The notes beneath the pieces were generated by a model. That model was not told where the DNA came from, ran no database searches, and worked only from the letters and a program-made list of their open reading frames with translations. A DNA stretch of 64,000 nucleotides from Deltaproteobacteria bacterium (lineage in GTDB: Bacteria > Myxococcota > XYA12-FULL-58-9), in assembly GCA_016218825.1 (NCBI GenBank), contig JACRCV010000119.1, positions 1 to 64,000 on the forward strand. Reading direction: 5' to 3'. The number at the start of each line of letters is the position of its first letter. Position 1 is the first letter of the stretch. The translations under genes and the position numbers were made by a program. Shown here piece after piece: positions 1 through 7,820 of the stretch.

Positions 1-37
1 TCTCAGCCCAAGCAACGACATTCCCTTCTGGTTTCAT
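1..37 (-). CDS. 5' end of an unidentified gene cut by the window edge
   Basis: On the minus strand an ATG at 35-37 follows an AGGAG ribosome binding site eight bases upstream and opens a frame that reads MKPEGNVVAWAE before the window ends. Only twelve residues are visible, so no function can be given. It is divergent from the TauE/SafE gene at 243, and the 205 bases between them would hold both promoters. The call rests on the good ribosome binding site and the lack of another gene there. Confidence 0.45.
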   Translation of the reverse strand, partial: MKPEGNVVAWAE

Positions 38-242
38 GTGAACCGCTCCTCAGCCGTGGCAGATCATCGAATCCGACCGAAGGCAAGCCGACGCGCCGCA
101 GGAAAAAGATGTGTGGAAGAGTCAGCCCGGGTGGGGCGGGCGACATCCTTGATTCCCGGCGGGCGCTGCGCGCCCGTCCTCCCCACCCCGATTCCCGACA
201 GGCGCGGTTCTTCCCCAGATCGGGGTGTGATAGCTCGACGGC

Positions 243-1016
243 GTGCCCGATCTCGTCACCGCGTCGCTCTTGGTCTTCGCCTCGACCCTCGCCGGGTTCA
301 TCGACGCCATCGCCGGCGGCGGCGGCCTCATCCTGCTGCCGGCGCTGTTGCTGGGGCTGCCGGCCACGACCCCCATCCCCACCATTCTCGGCACCAACAA
401 GGTGGCGGCCTGCTCCGGGACCACGGTGGCGCTCTGGCAATACGCGCACGCCGAGCTGGTGCCGCGCCGCGAGCTGATCTTGCCGTTCGGCGCCGCCGTC
501 CTCGGAGCGAGCCTCGGGGTGCATTTCGCCTACCAGCTCCCGACCGAAGCCATGCGCCCGGTGCTGCTCGTGCTCCTGGTGCTCGTGCTCGGCTTCGTGT
601 TGCTGCGGCCCGAGCTCGGCAAGGTGCACGCGCCGAAGCTGGCGCCGGGCGCGCGCCGCCTGCTCACCGGGATCATCGCCCTCGGCCTCGGCTTCTACGA
701 CGGCGTGTTCGGCCCGGGCACCGGGTCGCTGTTGATCTTCTTGTTCGTCAGCGTGCTCGGCTACGACTTCCTGCGGGCCTCGGCGCTCGCGAAGGCCGCC
801 AACTGGGGCTCCAACATCGCCTCGGTCGTGCTCTTCGTCGCGCACGGCAGCGTCATCCCGGCGCTGGCGCTGCTGCTCGCGGCCGGCAACATCCTCGGCG
901 CGCGGCTCGGGGTGCGGTTGGCCATCACCCGCGGCAACCGCCTGGTGCGCGCCTTGTTCCTGACCGCCGCCTTCGGGCTCGTCCTCCGCCTCGCGTGGCA
1001 GATGTGGCGCGGCTGA
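243..1016 (+). CDS. Sulfite exporter TauE/SafE family membrane protein
   Basis: A 257-aa integral inner-membrane protein with about eight hydrophobic helices in two repeated halves, the layout of the TauE/SafE (YfcA-like) family of organo-anion exporters. The first half has the glycine-rich segment DAIAGGGGLILLPALL near residue 20 and TNKVAA near 55. The second half has YDGVFGPGTGSLL near 150 followed by AKAANWGSN, the typical second family signature. Length is normal for the family. The start is a GTG at 243 that puts the first helix directly at the N-terminus. Members move sulfite, sulfoacetate or similar anions, but the substrate cannot be read from sequence. It appears to be a single gene. 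Confidence 0.88.
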   Translation: MPDLVTASLLVFASTLAGFIDAIAGGGGLILLPALLLGLPATTPIPTILGTNKVAACSGTTVALWQYAHAELVPRRELILPFGAAVLGASLGVHFAYQLPTEAMRPVLLVLLVLVLGFVLLRPELGKVHAPKLAPGARRLLTGIIALGLGFYDGVFGPGTGSLLIFLFVSVLGYDFLRASALAKAANWGSNIASVVLFVAHGSVIPALALLLAAGNILGARLGVRLAITRGNRLVRALFLTAAFGLVLRLAWQMWRG

Positions 1017-1183
1017 AGCCGCGTCGTCCAGGTAGCGGCGCCGCAGCCGTTTCGCCGGGCGACTGAGACCTCCAGATCGAGAGCCGGCGCGGGCGCCGCG
1101 TCACACCCGCCGGCGACGGCCGCACTCGCCCGGAAACAGGAGGCAATCCAGACACGGCGCCGACCACCGCCGATGCGCCCGCG

Positions 1184-1199
1184 TGGTACGACACCTGCA
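1184..1199 (+). promoter_or_regulatory. Candidate sigma-54 (-24/-12) promoter
   Basis: TGGTACGACACCTGCA matches the RpoN consensus, with GG and GC separated by exactly ten bases. Transcription would start near 1210, giving a leader of about 30 bases with a GGAGG ribosome binding site (1227-1231) before the GTG at 1239. The one departure in the -24 box is T for C. No enhancer site was identified. Confidence 0.55.
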
Positions 1200-1238
1200 T
1201 TTCACCACACCCAGAACAACCCTTGCGGAGGTGAAACC

Positions 1239-1955
1239 GTGAAGACGAGAACCAGCGTGGCGTTTGCGGCGATGTTCGTGATCGGGCTTTGCAGCGGCGG
1301 TTTCGGGTGCGGCAAGACCGACGACCTGAGCTCCACCAACGAGGCCGGCGACACCACCGACGCCGGTTGCACCGCCGACTCGGAGTGTGCGGCAGACCAG
1401 ATCTGCAACCTGACGACCGGCGAGTGTGTCGCGAGCGGCGTCGACGACACCAAGGACCCGGCCGCGGAAGGATGCGGGACCGCGGCGGCCTGCGTCGACG
1501 GCCAGGTGTGCGTCGCGGTCGCCAACCTCTGCGTCCCGGATTGTCGCGTCAGCGGCAACACCTGCCCGGCGGAGCACCCCACCTGCGACACGGCCACCGG
1601 CATCTGCGGCGGCGGCAACACCCCGCCCGGCGGCGGCACCGGCACCCCTGCCGCTTGCAGCGCCGCGGCCCCGTCGTGCCCCACGGACAGCGTCTGCTTC
1701 GCGGCACAGAGCGTGTGCGTCCCGGACTGCCGGGTGCAAGGCAACACCTGCCCGGACGCGGTCCCCAACTGCGACGCCGCGAGCGGCCTGTGCACCCCGG
1801 ACGCCACCACCGCGAGCTGCAGCGCCGCGAGCCCGACCTGCGCCGACGGCTTGGTGTGCCTGGTGCCGCTCGGCCGCTGCGTGCCCGACTGCCGCATCGC
1901 CGGCTGCCCGACCCAGCACCCCACCTGCGACAACGGCAGCGGTTTGTGCGGCTGA
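1239..1955 (+). CDS. Small cysteine-rich secreted lipoprotein
   Basis: Predicted 238-aa exported protein. The GTG at 1239 is chosen because GGAGG lies seven bases upstream and the signal peptide then starts correctly (VKTRTSVAFAAMFVIGLCSG); the longer frame from 1173 lacks these signs. The signal peptide ends in GFGC, a weak lipobox, so lipid anchoring is likely but not certain. The mature part is almost entirely short cysteine modules. One is CTADSECAADQICNLTTGEC, and three related units contain VPDCR followed by C-P-x6-C-x6-C. This layout is common in myxobacterial surface proteins, where paired cysteines form disulfide knots. No enzyme domain is seen. It lies behind a candidate sigma-54 promoter and ahead of the Ig-like lipoprotein at 2039. 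Confidence 0.75.
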   Translation: MKTRTSVAFAAMFVIGLCSGGFGCGKTDDLSSTNEAGDTTDAGCTADSECAADQICNLTTGECVASGVDDTKDPAAEGCGTAAACVDGQVCVAVANLCVPDCRVSGNTCPAEHPTCDTATGICGGGNTPPGGGTGTPAACSAAAPSCPTDSVCFAAQSVCVPDCRVQGNTCPDAVPNCDAASGLCTPDATTASCSAASPTCADGLVCLVPLGRCVPDCRIAGCPTQHPTCDNGSGLCG

Positions 1956-2038
1956 ACACCGCGCGTGCATGACTCCACAGCGACGTTGAGGTATGGCACG
2001 CTGCGATTGCGCCCCTCGCCCCACCCGGGGGATAACTC

Positions 2039-4267
2039 ATGCTGCAGAAGAACCTCGTCGTCGCGCTCGCCTGCCTCACCGTCGTCGCCTCCTGTCACGA
2101 CTCGAAGACCGACGTCTTGCCGGCCGACCACGACGCGACCCCCTTTGCGGTCGACACCTATCCGAGTCGGGTGCACGAGTGGCCGGTCCCGGTGACCGGC
2201 ACCAAGCCCGCCGGCGCCGGGGTGATGGTCGACGGCCGCCAGCGCCTGGCGCCGTCAGCGGACGTCGTGTGGGGTTTGCCGCTCTACCTCGACCGCGGCG
2301 ACCAGACCTACGCCTTCGCGCTGCAGCCCGCCGGCGCCGATGGCCAGTTGGGCCCGGCGCTCACCGTCACGATCACGCTCGACAGCGTGGCGCCGTCGGT
2401 GCTGGTCCAGATCCCGACCGCCGAGACCAGCGGCGTCGCGCTGAACAGCAACATCGAAGCGATCCTGAGCGAGCCCATCGACTGCGCGAGCGTGGTGAAC
2501 GGCGGCTTCATCCTGTCCGCGGGGATGACGCCGGTCACCGCCACCGTCACCTGCGTGAACCTCGCCGACGCCGCCAGCCTCCGCCTGCAGCCGGACGCGC
2601 CCCTCGCGGCGTCCACCCGCCACCGCGCCAACCTCCTCCCCGACGTCACCGACGTCGCCGGCAACCCGCTCGCCGCCCCGGTGAGCTGGCTGTTCACCAC
2701 CGGCACCGCGGTCGACACCACGCCGCCTTCAACCCCGACGTTTGACGCTCCGGCGCCGCCGGCCGCGCCGACGACGCTGGCGCGCGTGGTGGTCGGTGGT
2801 GGCAAAGAGGCGTTCGCCTCGATCGAGGTCGAGCGCGAGACCGCGGCCGGCGTCGTCGAGCCCTGGCACGAGGTGCTCGCGAAGACCGGCGACCTCACCT
2901 GGCGTCACCGCTTCGAGCTCGCCGAAGGGGCCAACACCATCCGCCTGAAGAGCGTCGATCAGGCGAACAACCACAGCGAGGTGGCGAGCTTCGTCGTGAC
3001 GCGTGACCCGTCCTCGGGAAGCGTCGGCGCGCCGACCCTCGATCCGGTGGTGTCGCCGACGACGGCGCCCACCCAGGTACTCTCGGGGAAGAAACCCGCC
3101 GACACCTCGATCTGGAACGGCGCCACCGAGCTCGTCCCCGAAGACGGCGACGACTCCTGGACCGCGCTCGTGACCCTCGCGCCCGGCGCCAACGTCTTCA
3201 CCGTCACCGCCCGCGACGGCGCCGACCACACGAGCAGCGCCGCGCCGGCGCAGACCGTGATCTACGACGACTCCTGGGGCCGCCTCCAAGGTGGCAGCCT
3301 GACGATCACCTACACGCTCCGAGATCTCTGGGACTACATCGGCGACGAGTTCAACGTCACGATGACCGCGAACGACATCGACCACTTCGCGGTGGACATC
3401 TGGGCCGAGGGGCCGCTGACGACGACCGGCACCGGCGCCGCCCGTCACGAAGAGACCTGCGTCTTCGACGCCCGGACGAAGATGCGCAAGCACACCCGCT
3501 ACGCCGCGACCCTCAAGCGCACCGTCTACCAGAACTGCCTCGACCAATTCTCGCCGAGCGCCTGCTATGGGATCTGGGGCGAGCCCGACTACCGCAACCC
3601 CAACTACATGGCGGCGCTCATCGAGGCCGGCCGCTATGCCGCCGCGCCCTATCCGGTCTCGCCCGCCGTCAATCGCCGCAACGACGCCGGCGAGATGTGG
3701 TTTCCGGGGCTGTCGCCGAGCTGCGATCCGCACCTGTGGTGGAGCGACGGCCGCGGCTGCGTCCATCGCCTGATGCAACCGCCGGCGATCGACGGCACCA
3801 CCGGAGCGACGATCAACGCCCACTACCCCCAGAACGGCCTCGCCCTCGGCGCCTGGTCGGGCACCGACACCGTCCATTGGGACCTGAAAGACGACGCCAG
3901 CGGCGACTACCTCCTGAAAGGCGCCTACCTCGTCACCGTGGTGGTCACCGTCGATCGGGCGAACGCCAAGGCGCGCGCCGGCGATCGCGAGACCTGCTGG
4001 AACCTCCCGGCGCACGACGCCGTCGGCGCCCGCCGCGCGGAGGGCGTGCTGTTCTTGGACGGCGCCACCGCCGCCGACCTGCTGTGGCCCGAGAAGGGCC
4101 TGCCCGAGACCGTCCTGCCGTGCACCGAGCCCGACCACCAGCTCGACAACGCCATCACCTGCAGCTGCGCGGACGGCGCGCCGTTTCCGTGCCCGGCCCC
4201 GAACCGCAAGATCGGCGAGCCGGTGCAGTTCTTCGTAGCCCCGGTGCACGTGGTGTACACGCCATAG
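2039..4267 (+). CDS. Ig-like domain surface lipoprotein, paralogue of the one at 7821
   Basis: A 742-aa lipoprotein. The signal peptide ends at VASC (Cys19), a good lipobox, and a G-rich ribosome binding site precedes the ATG. Residues about 115-225 look like a bacterial Ig-like (Big_5, SbsA-type) domain ending in SWLFTTG. Residues about 240-410 hold two further beta-sandwich units that each begin with a PTLDPV-like strand and a G(G/K)KPADT-like loop. The C-terminal 320 residues (SLTITYTLRDLWDYIGDEF, VDIWAEGPL, NYMAALIEAG, RETCW) match segment by segment the C-terminal half of the minus-strand lipoprotein at 7821-10100, so the two are paralogues. No catalytic motif is seen. It is probably a surface structural or adhesive protein; function unknown. 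Confidence 0.8.
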   Translation: MLQKNLVVALACLTVVASCHDSKTDVLPADHDATPFAVDTYPSRVHEWPVPVTGTKPAGAGVMVDGRQRLAPSADVVWGLPLYLDRGDQTYAFALQPAGADGQLGPALTVTITLDSVAPSVLVQIPTAETSGVALNSNIEAILSEPIDCASVVNGGFILSAGMTPVTATVTCVNLADAASLRLQPDAPLAASTRHRANLLPDVTDVAGNPLAAPVSWLFTTGTAVDTTPPSTPTFDAPAPPAAPTTLARVVVGGGKEAFASIEVERETAAGVVEPWHEVLAKTGDLTWRHRFELAEGANTIRLKSVDQANNHSEVASFVVTRDPSSGSVGAPTLDPVVSPTTAPTQVLSGKKPADTSIWNGATELVPEDGDDSWTALVTLAPGANVFTVTARDGADHTSSAAPAQTVIYDDSWGRLQGGSLTITYTLRDLWDYIGDEFNVTMTANDIDHFAVDIWAEGPLTTTGTGAARHEETCVFDARTKMRKHTRYAATLKRTVYQNCLDQFSPSACYGIWGEPDYRNPNYMAALIEAGRYAAAPYPVSPAVNRRNDAGEMWFPGLSPSCDPHLWWSDGRGCVHRLMQPPAIDGTTGATINAHYPQNGLALGAWSGTDTVHWDLKDDASGDYLLKGAYLVTVVVTVDRANAKARAGDRETCWNLPAHDAVGARRAEGVLFLDGATAADLLWPEKGLPETVLPCTEPDHQLDNAITCSCADGAPFPCPAPNRKIGEPVQFFVAPVHVVYTP

Positions 4268-4302
4268 AGACCAGCGGCCGCGGCCCTCGCGCACCGCGGC
4301 GC

Positions 4303-7300
4303 TCAAAGGCCGAGCCGCACGCAGCGGACGCTATAGGACGTCGTCTTGGCGTAGATCTGGCCCTCGAGCCACCCGTCGGCGAAGCTCACCGCCCACGCGT
4401 TCGCGGGGAAGGCGACCGCGGTGCTCGATGACCAAAACAGGTCCGCCGGGGTCGCGGGAAACGCGGTCGGATCGATCGTCGGGTTGTACCGGCCGATGTC
4501 GACGATGCTCGCGAGCTCGGCGCGGCTCGGCAATCGCCAGTCCGCGAACGTCCCCCAAGTGCGCCCCTCGCAGCGAGCGAGGGCATCCTGCCAAGTGTAG
4601 GGGGTTGCAGTGCCGGTGCCGCAGGACGAGCCGCTCGAGCCGTCCGCGCACCCTTGCCACATCAGCTTGGTGCGAGCGTCCGCGACCACCGGCTGATTGG
4701 CGGCCGGCGTGGTCCGGGTGAAGCGCGCCGCGGCACCCCATGCCTGAATCGCCGGGCCGGAGCGCACACAGCGCGCGGTGATGAAGCGCGTGGCCTTGTC
4801 GCCGTTGGCGGCGGTGCCGTCGAAGGACACCGCGTAGTAGGCGTAGCCGGCCGAGCCCGGATGGCTCGTCGAGGTCCAGAACGTGCCCGACGGCGTCCCC
4901 AAGAACGCCGCGCTGTCGATGGCCGGGTTGTACCGGCCGAGGTCGAAGAGCGACGCCATCTCGTAGTAGTCCGGCAGCCGCCAATTCGCGTACTCGTCCC
5001 ACACCAGGCTATCGCAGTAGGCGAGGGCCGCGTCCCACGAGTCCACCGGCACGCCGGCGATCCCACACAGCGCCCCGCCGCCGCCCGGACAACCCTCCTG
5101 CCACACCAGGCCGGTGAGGTTGTCGACCACCACCGGCTCGCCGTTGTCGGTTCGGGTGAAACGCACCGACGGGTCGGCGTGCGTCGTGTCCCAGCCGTAC
5201 TGCGCGTCCTGGCCGTAGAACGCCGTGCCGGTGCTCGGACACGACGCCAATTGAGTCGTGGCGTTGAAGCACCGGCGCTGGTTGGTGTCGGCGCTCAGCC
5301 AGCCGGCCACCGTGTCGCCCTGCGCGAAGCTCGGCCCGTGGGCGTTGCAGCCGGCGTCGCCGCAACCCGGCGAGACGCAGGCGCCGCCGAGGCAGATGTC
5401 GTACGACCGATCCGGTGTGGTCACCACCTTGCACAGCGTGAAGTCGGGCTGCGTCGCGCAGTCGCTGGTGATGCAGCCGACCTCGGCGCCGCCGCAGCTC
5501 GGGGTGTTGCCGCCGCACGCCCCGCAGTCCTGGCCGCAGTACTGCGCGCTGTCGCACGGCACGCAGGCGCCGCCGGCGCAGTGGGTCCCACGGGCGCACG
5601 ATCCTCGGGGCGCCGGGCTGGCGTCACACTGGCAGCCCGTGCTCGCGCCGCCGCACAGCGGCGTCGTGCCCGAGCACACGACGCAGGCCGGCCCGCAGTG
5701 GACCGGCAGGTTGCAGCTCACACACAGGCCTTGGTCGCACCAATTGGCGCCGCTGCAGGCGCCGGGCGCGGTGCAGACGCAGCCCGGCTGACAGTCGTTG
5801 CGACAACCGTTGCACTGGTCGACATCACCGTCGTCGCACTGCTCGTACAGACCCTGCACCAACGAGTCGCCGCAGCTGCCGGCGCGCTGGCAGGTCGCGC
5901 CGCAGCCGGTGCCGCTGCCGTTGGCGCTGCCGGCGTCACAGTACTCGAAAGGCAGGTCGATCTGGCTGTCACCGCAGTACGGCGCCCACGCCGCACACCC
6001 CCCGTTGCAGCGGCGCGCCAAAGCCCACGCGCTGTCGTTCAGCACGCCGTCGTCGCAGAATTCGCCGCGGCTGGCGTTGATCTCGCCGTCGCCGCAGGAG
6101 GCGCTCGTGCAGTCGGCGTTGCAGACGACGCTCTCGCCGCCGTCGTCGCACGGCTCGCTCCCGCAGACGAAGCCGTCGCCGCAGACGTTGGCGTGCACCA
6201 GGCAAGTGTCCAGACAGCCGTCGCAGTCGTCGCCGTTGCCGCCGTCGTCGCACTGCTCACTCGCGGTCGGGTTCACCTTGCGATCGCCGCAGGCTGCCAC
6301 CGTGCAGTCCGAGTTGCAGCTGCCCGACTCGCCGCCGCCGTCGCACTCTTCGCCGGCGGTCGCGTTGCGCTTGGCGTCGCCGCACAGGGCCGGGGTGCAA
6401 TCGAGGTTGCAGGTCGCCGACTCGCCGCCGCCGTCGCACGCTTCGGTGCCGCACTCCAAGCCATCGCCGCACGAGTTCACGTGCAAGGTGCAGTCGTCCA
6501 GGCAACCGTCGCAGTCGTTGTGGTTCTTGCCGTCGTCGCACTGCTCGTTCGCCGTCGGGTTCCGAATGCGGTCGCCGCAAGTAGAAGGGCGGCAATCGGC
6601 GTTGCAGGTCGGGGACTCGCCGGCGTCGTCGCAGGCCTCCAACGGGCCGACGACCCCGTCGCCGCAGCGCGGCAGCCGGCAGTCGTTCAGGCAGCCATCG
6701 TGGTCGTCCTGGTTGCCGTCGTCGCAGGCCTCGCCGCGGCTTCGATCGGTGACGCCGTCGCCGCACTCCGACACCATGCAGCCGCCCTTCCACGACACGC
6801 AGACCCCGTTGTCGGGGCCGGCGGTTCCGGGAATGGTGCACGACGAGCCGTCGACCGAGATCTGGGCGATCCGAAACACCGGCGGCAGCCCGGCCGCGGC
6901 GCGTCCATCGTCGCAGCCGTCGAGCGTGCAGCTGTCACCGTCATCGACCGCGGGCGGCACGCCGCCGACGCACAGGAAGTTGACGCACTGCTCGGCGCCG
7001 TTGCACGCAAAACCGTCCTGACAGTCGGCGGCCGCCTCGCAACCCCGGCCCGGGATGCAGCCGGCCGCGGGGTTGCAGTACTCCCCCGCCGGACACGCGG
7101 CGTGGTCGACGGTCACGGTGCACATCCCGTCGCCGCCGGCGAGGTCGAGGCACCCGGTGTGCAGGCACAAGAACGGGCTCACGCACGGGAGGCCGGTGGC
7201 GACGCACACCTCGTCCACGCACTGCACGGTGCCGGAACAGAACCGGCCGTCGTTGCACTCGGCGTTGACCGCGCAAGCCCTGGCGAGCTGCACGGTCGCG

Positions 7301-7686
7301 GTGGGGGTGCCGCTCCTGGCAAAGGGCGCGCTGGTGGTGCCGCGGGAAAGCGGCGCCCCGTCCGGACCGCGAGCCTCGACAAAGAGCGCCGCCGCACCGC
7401 TCTTCGCGGTGGTCACCGTCACCGCGAGCGGGAATGTCGAGGTGTCGATCGTGACCGGCTGCAGCGCGTCTTTCGCGAGGCCGACGTGGAGGCTCGCGAA
7501 GCCGGTCGCGGTGCTCATCGGATCTTCGATCCGCAATACGACGAAAGCCGGACGACCGCCGCACCCCGCGAGGGACATCAGCAGCGCGGCGGCGACGGCG
7601 CCGGACGCGAGCGTTCGCGCCCGCCCGCCCCCGCCCCTCCCGGCGAAGCGAGAGCCCTCGCGCGGCGGCGGCGAAGCTCGGCCCAT
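4303..7686 (-). CDS. Large cysteine-rich lipoprotein with Myxococcus Cys-rich repeats and two DUF1566 domains
   Basis: An 1127-aa protein with an unusually long Arg/Gly/Pro-rich N-terminus before a hydrophobic stretch and a clean LAGC lipobox (Cys42). Residues about 50-150 form a beta-rich head. Residues about 150-620 hold a long series of Myxococcus-type cysteine-rich units with the pattern CGDG...E.CDDG...DGC...C. Residues about 650-830 carry simpler cysteine clusters. Two DUF1566 (Lcl C-terminal-like) domains follow, at about 850-975 and 980-1125, each with NLTGLVWQ/TKLMWQ, W-x-x-A-x-x-C, WRLP and a final RCVR strand. DUF1566 is a lectin-like fold in several surface proteins, so a cell-surface binding role is a fair inference. 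It converges with the Ig-like lipoprotein ending at 4267 and lies between its two paralogues. Confidence 0.85.
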   Translation of the reverse strand: MGRASPPPREGSRFAGRGGGGRARTLASGAVAAALLMSLAGCGGRPAFVVLRIEDPMSTATGFASLHVGLAKDALQPVTIDTSTFPLAVTVTTAKSGAAALFVEARGPDGAPLSRGTTSAPFARSGTPTATVQLARACAVNAECNDGRFCSGTVQCVDEVCVATGLPCVSPFLCLHTGCLDLAGGDGMCTVTVDHAACPAGEYCNPAAGCIPGRGCEAAADCQDGFACNGAEQCVNFLCVGGVPPAVDDGDSCTLDGCDDGRAAAGLPPVFRIAQISVDGSSCTIPGTAGPDNGVCVSWKGGCMVSECGDGVTDRSRGEACDDGNQDDHDGCLNDCRLPRCGDGVVGPLEACDDAGESPTCNADCRPSTCGDRIRNPTANEQCDDGKNHNDCDGCLDDCTLHVNSCGDGLECGTEACDGGGESATCNLDCTPALCGDAKRNATAGEECDGGGESGSCNSDCTVAACGDRKVNPTASEQCDDGGNGDDCDGCLDTCLVHANVCGDGFVCGSEPCDDGGESVVCNADCTSASCGDGEINASRGEFCDDGVLNDSAWALARRCNGGCAAWAPYCGDSQIDLPFEYCDAGSANGSGTGCGATCQRAGSCGDSLVQGLYEQCDDGDVDQCNGCRNDCQPGCVCTAPGACSGANWCDQGLCVSCNLPVHCGPACVVCSGTTPLCGGASTGCQCDASPAPRGSCARGTHCAGGACVPCDSAQYCGQDCGACGGNTPSCGGAEVGCITSDCATQPDFTLCKVVTTPDRSYDICLGGACVSPGCGDAGCNAHGPSFAQGDTVAGWLSADTNQRRCFNATTQLASCPSTGTAFYGQDAQYGWDTTHADPSVRFTRTDNGEPVVVDNLTGLVWQEGCPGGGGALCGIAGVPVDSWDAALAYCDSLVWDEYANWRLPDYYEMASLFDLGRYNPAIDSAAFLGTPSGTFWTSTSHPGSAGYAYYAVSFDGTAANGDKATRFITARCVRSGPAIQAWGAAARFTRTTPAANQPVVADARTKLMWQGCADGSSGSSCGTGTATPYTWQDALARCEGRTWGTFADWRLPSRAELASIVDIGRYNPTIDPTAFPATPADLFWSSSTAVAFPANAWAVSFADGWLEGQIYAKTTSYSVRCVRLGL

Positions 7687-7820
7687 CGGCAGAGTGTAGC
7701 CCAGGAACCGCCTCGGCGCCCAAGGCGCAGCGACGGGCCCGCCCGGACGCCCCTGTCCCTACCTCCGACTTGCCTACCGGCGCGCCCGCCGAGCGCCGAC
7801 CCGGATCCACGCCAGCGGCC

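Noticed and set aside
1994-2010. TGGCACG followed by TTGC upstream of the Ig-like lipoprotein
   Set aside because: GG and GC are separated by twelve bases instead of ten, too far for a sigma-54 promoter.
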